50,711 nt of DNA from positions 1 through 50,711 of the forward strand of contig JALFJQ010000003.1 in NCBI GenBank assembly GCA_022775085.1, in the 5' to 3' direction. A model generated the notes under the pieces. It saw nothing but the letters and a program-made list of their open reading frames with translations, was not told the origin of the DNA and made no database searches. This stretch comes from Clostridiales bacterium. Lineage in GTDB: Bacteria; Bacillota; Clostridia; Oscillospirales; Oscillospiraceae. Positions 48,971 through 50,711 of the stretch are shown piece by piece; position 1 is the first letter of the stretch; each line of letters begins with the position of its first letter. The position numbers were made by a program, and so were the translations under genes.

Positions 48971-49946
48971 CCTGAGTCTTTATGATCGGGATATGAACCG
49001 AATATCCGTCATTGGATGTCGTTTTGAATCCTGTATGTGGTCTGAGGGCTACAACACCACACAGCCGTTTACGCTGGAGCTTCAGGCCAACGAGGAATAC
49101 AAGAAGAAGGTGAAAGAGGACTGCTATGTGGGCCGGGATGACAGAAAGACCCTGATGGTCATTAAGACTGTCAGGGTCAAGGACGGACACATCATCGCCA
49201 CCGGCAAGGAAGCGAAGCGGTGCCTGGATGATGTGGCTTGCGAAAAGGTGATTCCGGCAGGCTCCAATCTGGCAGAGGCGGTCAGAAACGCCTATGACAC
49301 AAGCTCCAAATTCCACAACATCTCGTTTGCGGAGCAGTCTCTTGGCGTTACCTATGACCACCAGATCAGCAACAAATCCTTTATGATCCTGTGCCAGACC
49401 ATGTGCCAGGACACGGACACCGGCTGGCGTGTGGTTCGCAGCGGAAAGAAGATTCTTGCAGAATTCTACAAGCCGGAAGCCAACCCGAACCGGGTGCTTT
49501 CCGAACGGTACGGCAGTCTGAAGGTGGATTCCATCACCCGCTCCACGGAGAACCAGAAGAATGTGGCCATTGTTCTGGGGGAAGGCGAAGGGGAAGCCCG
49601 GTTCCGGGTGCGGGTGGACATGAGCGGCGGCGCTCAGAAGCTGGAAATGTTCGTGGACGCCCGGGATGTGATCCGGGAGGAAGGGGAGAGTGATTCCTCC
49701 TACAGCGCCCGTCTCAAGGCCCGCGGCATTGAGGCACTGCTGGAAAAACAGGGGACACTGGTATGCGCCCTGAACCCGCTGCCGAAGGAGTTCGGCACAA
49801 TGTACGACCTTGGGGATGTGATCACGGTTCTTCTGCCGGACTATGGCATGAAAATGCAGGCGCGGATTACCCGCTTTACCCAGCAGTCACAGAACAATGT
49901 GATCGAAACCATCCTTGAGGTTGGAAATATTACCATTACGAGGTGA
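48960..49946 (+). CDS. Phage tail-tip protein (ReqiPepy6 Gp37-like/Tal type)
   Basis: A 328-residue protein starting MNLNLSLYDRDMNRISVIGCRFESCMW. It resembles siphovirus proteins annotated as ReqiPepy6 Gp37-like, related to the N-terminal part of Tal baseplate-hub proteins: two beta-rich domains joined by AEAVRNAYDTSSKF, ending in MYDLGDVITVLLPDYGMKMQARITRFTQ. It would cap the tail hub. No peptidase domain follows. It overlaps the Dit-like gene and is followed after 4 bases by another structural gene. Confidence 0.8.
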   Translation: MNLNLSLYDRDMNRISVIGCRFESCMWSEGYNTTQPFTLELQANEEYKKKVKEDCYVGRDDRKTLMVIKTVRVKDGHIIATGKEAKRCLDDVACEKVIPAGSNLAEAVRNAYDTSSKFHNISFAEQSLGVTYDHQISNKSFMILCQTMCQDTDTGWRVVRSGKKILAEFYKPEANPNRVLSERYGSLKVDSITRSTENQKNVAIVLGEGEGEARFRVRVDMSGGAQKLEMFVDARDVIREEGESDSSYSARLKARGIEALLEKQGTLVCALNPLPKEFGTMYDLGDVITVLLPDYGMKMQARITRFTQQSQNNVIETILEVGNITITR

Positions 49947-49950
49947 TTTT

Positions 49951-50711
49951 ATGACGCTTATCACTTACCCGCTGGACGACTGCGACTACAGCGCGGATGA
50001 CGCTGCCCTGTTCCACTGCACCAGGACATCCGGCATTTTTGCCAGCGACGATTTTTCTTTTTCCGTGTCCGGCGCGGATAATACCGTCCGTGTAAGCCCC
50101 GGTATTGCGTGGATGCGGATTAACAAATTCAAGGGTCTTGTGGCTGCGCTGAAAAACGAAGTCAGCGTTGACCTTGGTCTGCCTGATTCCGTATATTCCC
50201 GCATTGACCGGGTAGTCCTGCAATACAACGCCAACACCCGTGATACAACGGTGGTTGTCAAGCGCGGCGTGCCCCGCTCTAACCCGATTCCGCCTGATCG
50301 CTCTACGGAGGAAGCTCTCTACGAGCTGCACCTGCTGGAGGTGCTTAGAAAGCCGGCTGCCGCAGCCGTGAAGCAGGAGAACGTGACCGATCTGCGCTTT
50401 GACAGCAGCTGCTGCGGCCTGATGGCGGATTCCGTCACCAAGGTGGACACATCTGCCATCAATGCACAGGTAATGGCGCTGGTGAACGAACTGCGCACGA
50501 AGCTGTCCGAGGTGGAAGCGCAGACCTATTACGCCTCCAAAGAGTATGTCACAACCACCGCCGTCAGTGTAACCCTCCCCGTCTCCGGGTGGGTTGGCTC
50601 CGGGCCGTATACACAGACCATCGCCGTGCAGGGCCTGACGGACGGGCGGCGGTGCATGGTGTATCCTGCCTACGGTGGCGATGCTGCTGCAAATCTTTCC
50701 ATGCGGGAGGC
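49951..50711 (+). CDS. Phage baseplate/receptor-binding region protein, 5' part (continues beyond window)
   Basis: An open frame from the ATG at 49951 (AGGTG upstream) to the window end, 253 codons without a stop. It begins MTLITYPLDDCDYSADDAAL and contains VRVSPGIAWMRINKFKGLV and YSRIDRVVLQYN, a pattern typical of N-terminal domains of upper-baseplate or tail-fibre proteins in Firmicute siphophages. A helical segment (about 170-195) follows, then a new beta domain. It sits directly after the tail-tip gene, so a host-binding role is likely; the receptor-binding end is not visible. Confidence 0.75.
   Translation, partial: MTLITYPLDDCDYSADDAALFHCTRTSGIFASDDFSFSVSGADNTVRVSPGIAWMRINKFKGLVAALKNEVSVDLGLPDSVYSRIDRVVLQYNANTRDTTVVVKRGVPRSNPIPPDRSTEEALYELHLLEVLRKPAAAAVKQENVTDLRFDSSCCGLMADSVTKVDTSAINAQVMALVNELRTKLSEVEAQTYYASKEYVTTTAVSVTLPVSGWVGSGPYTQTIAVQGLTDGRRCMVYPAYGGDAAANLSMRE

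Noticed and set aside
46504..50711. Functional tailocin (phage-tail bacteriocin) locus
   Set aside because: The tape measure lacks its N-terminal part and no tube, sheath or lysis genes are seen in the window; a defective prophage is the simpler reading.

Overview
This window looks like a chromosome segment from a moderately GC-rich gut Firmicute, most likely an Oscillospirales/Ruminococcaceae-type Clostridium relative. This is inferred from the Gram-positive lipoprotein signals, strong AGGAGG-type ribosome sites, LplB/LplC/YesL-type sugar transport genes, Lys/Cys lipobox solute-binding proteins and many short palindromic intergenic repeats. I could not run a taxonomic search.

Layout. 1-1490: end of a YhcH-like sugar-acid gene, a YghZ-type aldo/keto reductase and an esterase remnant. 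1575-2860: wreckage of mobile DNA (an IS transposase tail joined to a serine recombinase with two internal stops, plus a small element-associated ORF). 3061-4089: 2-keto-3-deoxygluconate kinase. 4140-4930: no gene, but a small element built from four hairpins. 4932-16218: a sucrose/fructo-oligosaccharide locus. Seven genes read leftward (two permeases, a binding lipoprotein, GH32 hydrolase, acetyltransferase, fructokinase, amylosucrase-like GH13), and a LacI regulator, a YesL-like protein and an unknown membrane-anchored protein read rightward from a shared control region. 16415-23195: a complete phosphate system (pstS, pstC, pstA, pstB, phoU, phoB, phoR), with PHO-box-like repeats before pstS and pstC. 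23334-28510: a complete branched-chain amino-acid-type ABC transporter (livF-G-M-H plus binding lipoprotein). 28837-32927: a Cys-motif surface protein, then moaA-moaC-mogA for molybdopterin synthesis. 32985-35118: nagB with a ROK-like kinase. 35226-36050: degraded sequence and a long palindrome. 36054-41242: a GT-C membrane glycosyltransferase, prfC and aspS. 41243-41770: nested palindromic elements. 41870-50711 (running off the end): a defective prophage inserted at the 3' end of a tRNA-His gene, with integrase, DinD, ImmA/IrrE protease, CI-like repressor and early genes followed directly by tail genes. Head, packaging and replication genes are missing at an abrupt junction near 46490.

How it works together. 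The sugar locus imports a sucrose-containing saccharide, cleaves it with GH32 or the amylosucrase-like enzyme, and phosphorylates the freed fructose. A LacI repressor probably acts on the intergenic TGCA-centred palindromes. The ABC permeases have no ATPase here, so they presumably share one encoded elsewhere. The Pst/Pho block should be induced by phosphate starvation through PhoBR.

The least explained material is non-coding: (i) two copies of a four-hairpin element (4586-4778 and 41530-41695, opposite orientation) that share loops and connecting boxes while most stem arms differ but remain self-complementary; (ii) a probable short prophage RNA at about 43066-43175 with two consecutive stem-loops carrying the same CTGGTAA loop. 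These are my best candidates for something undescribed.
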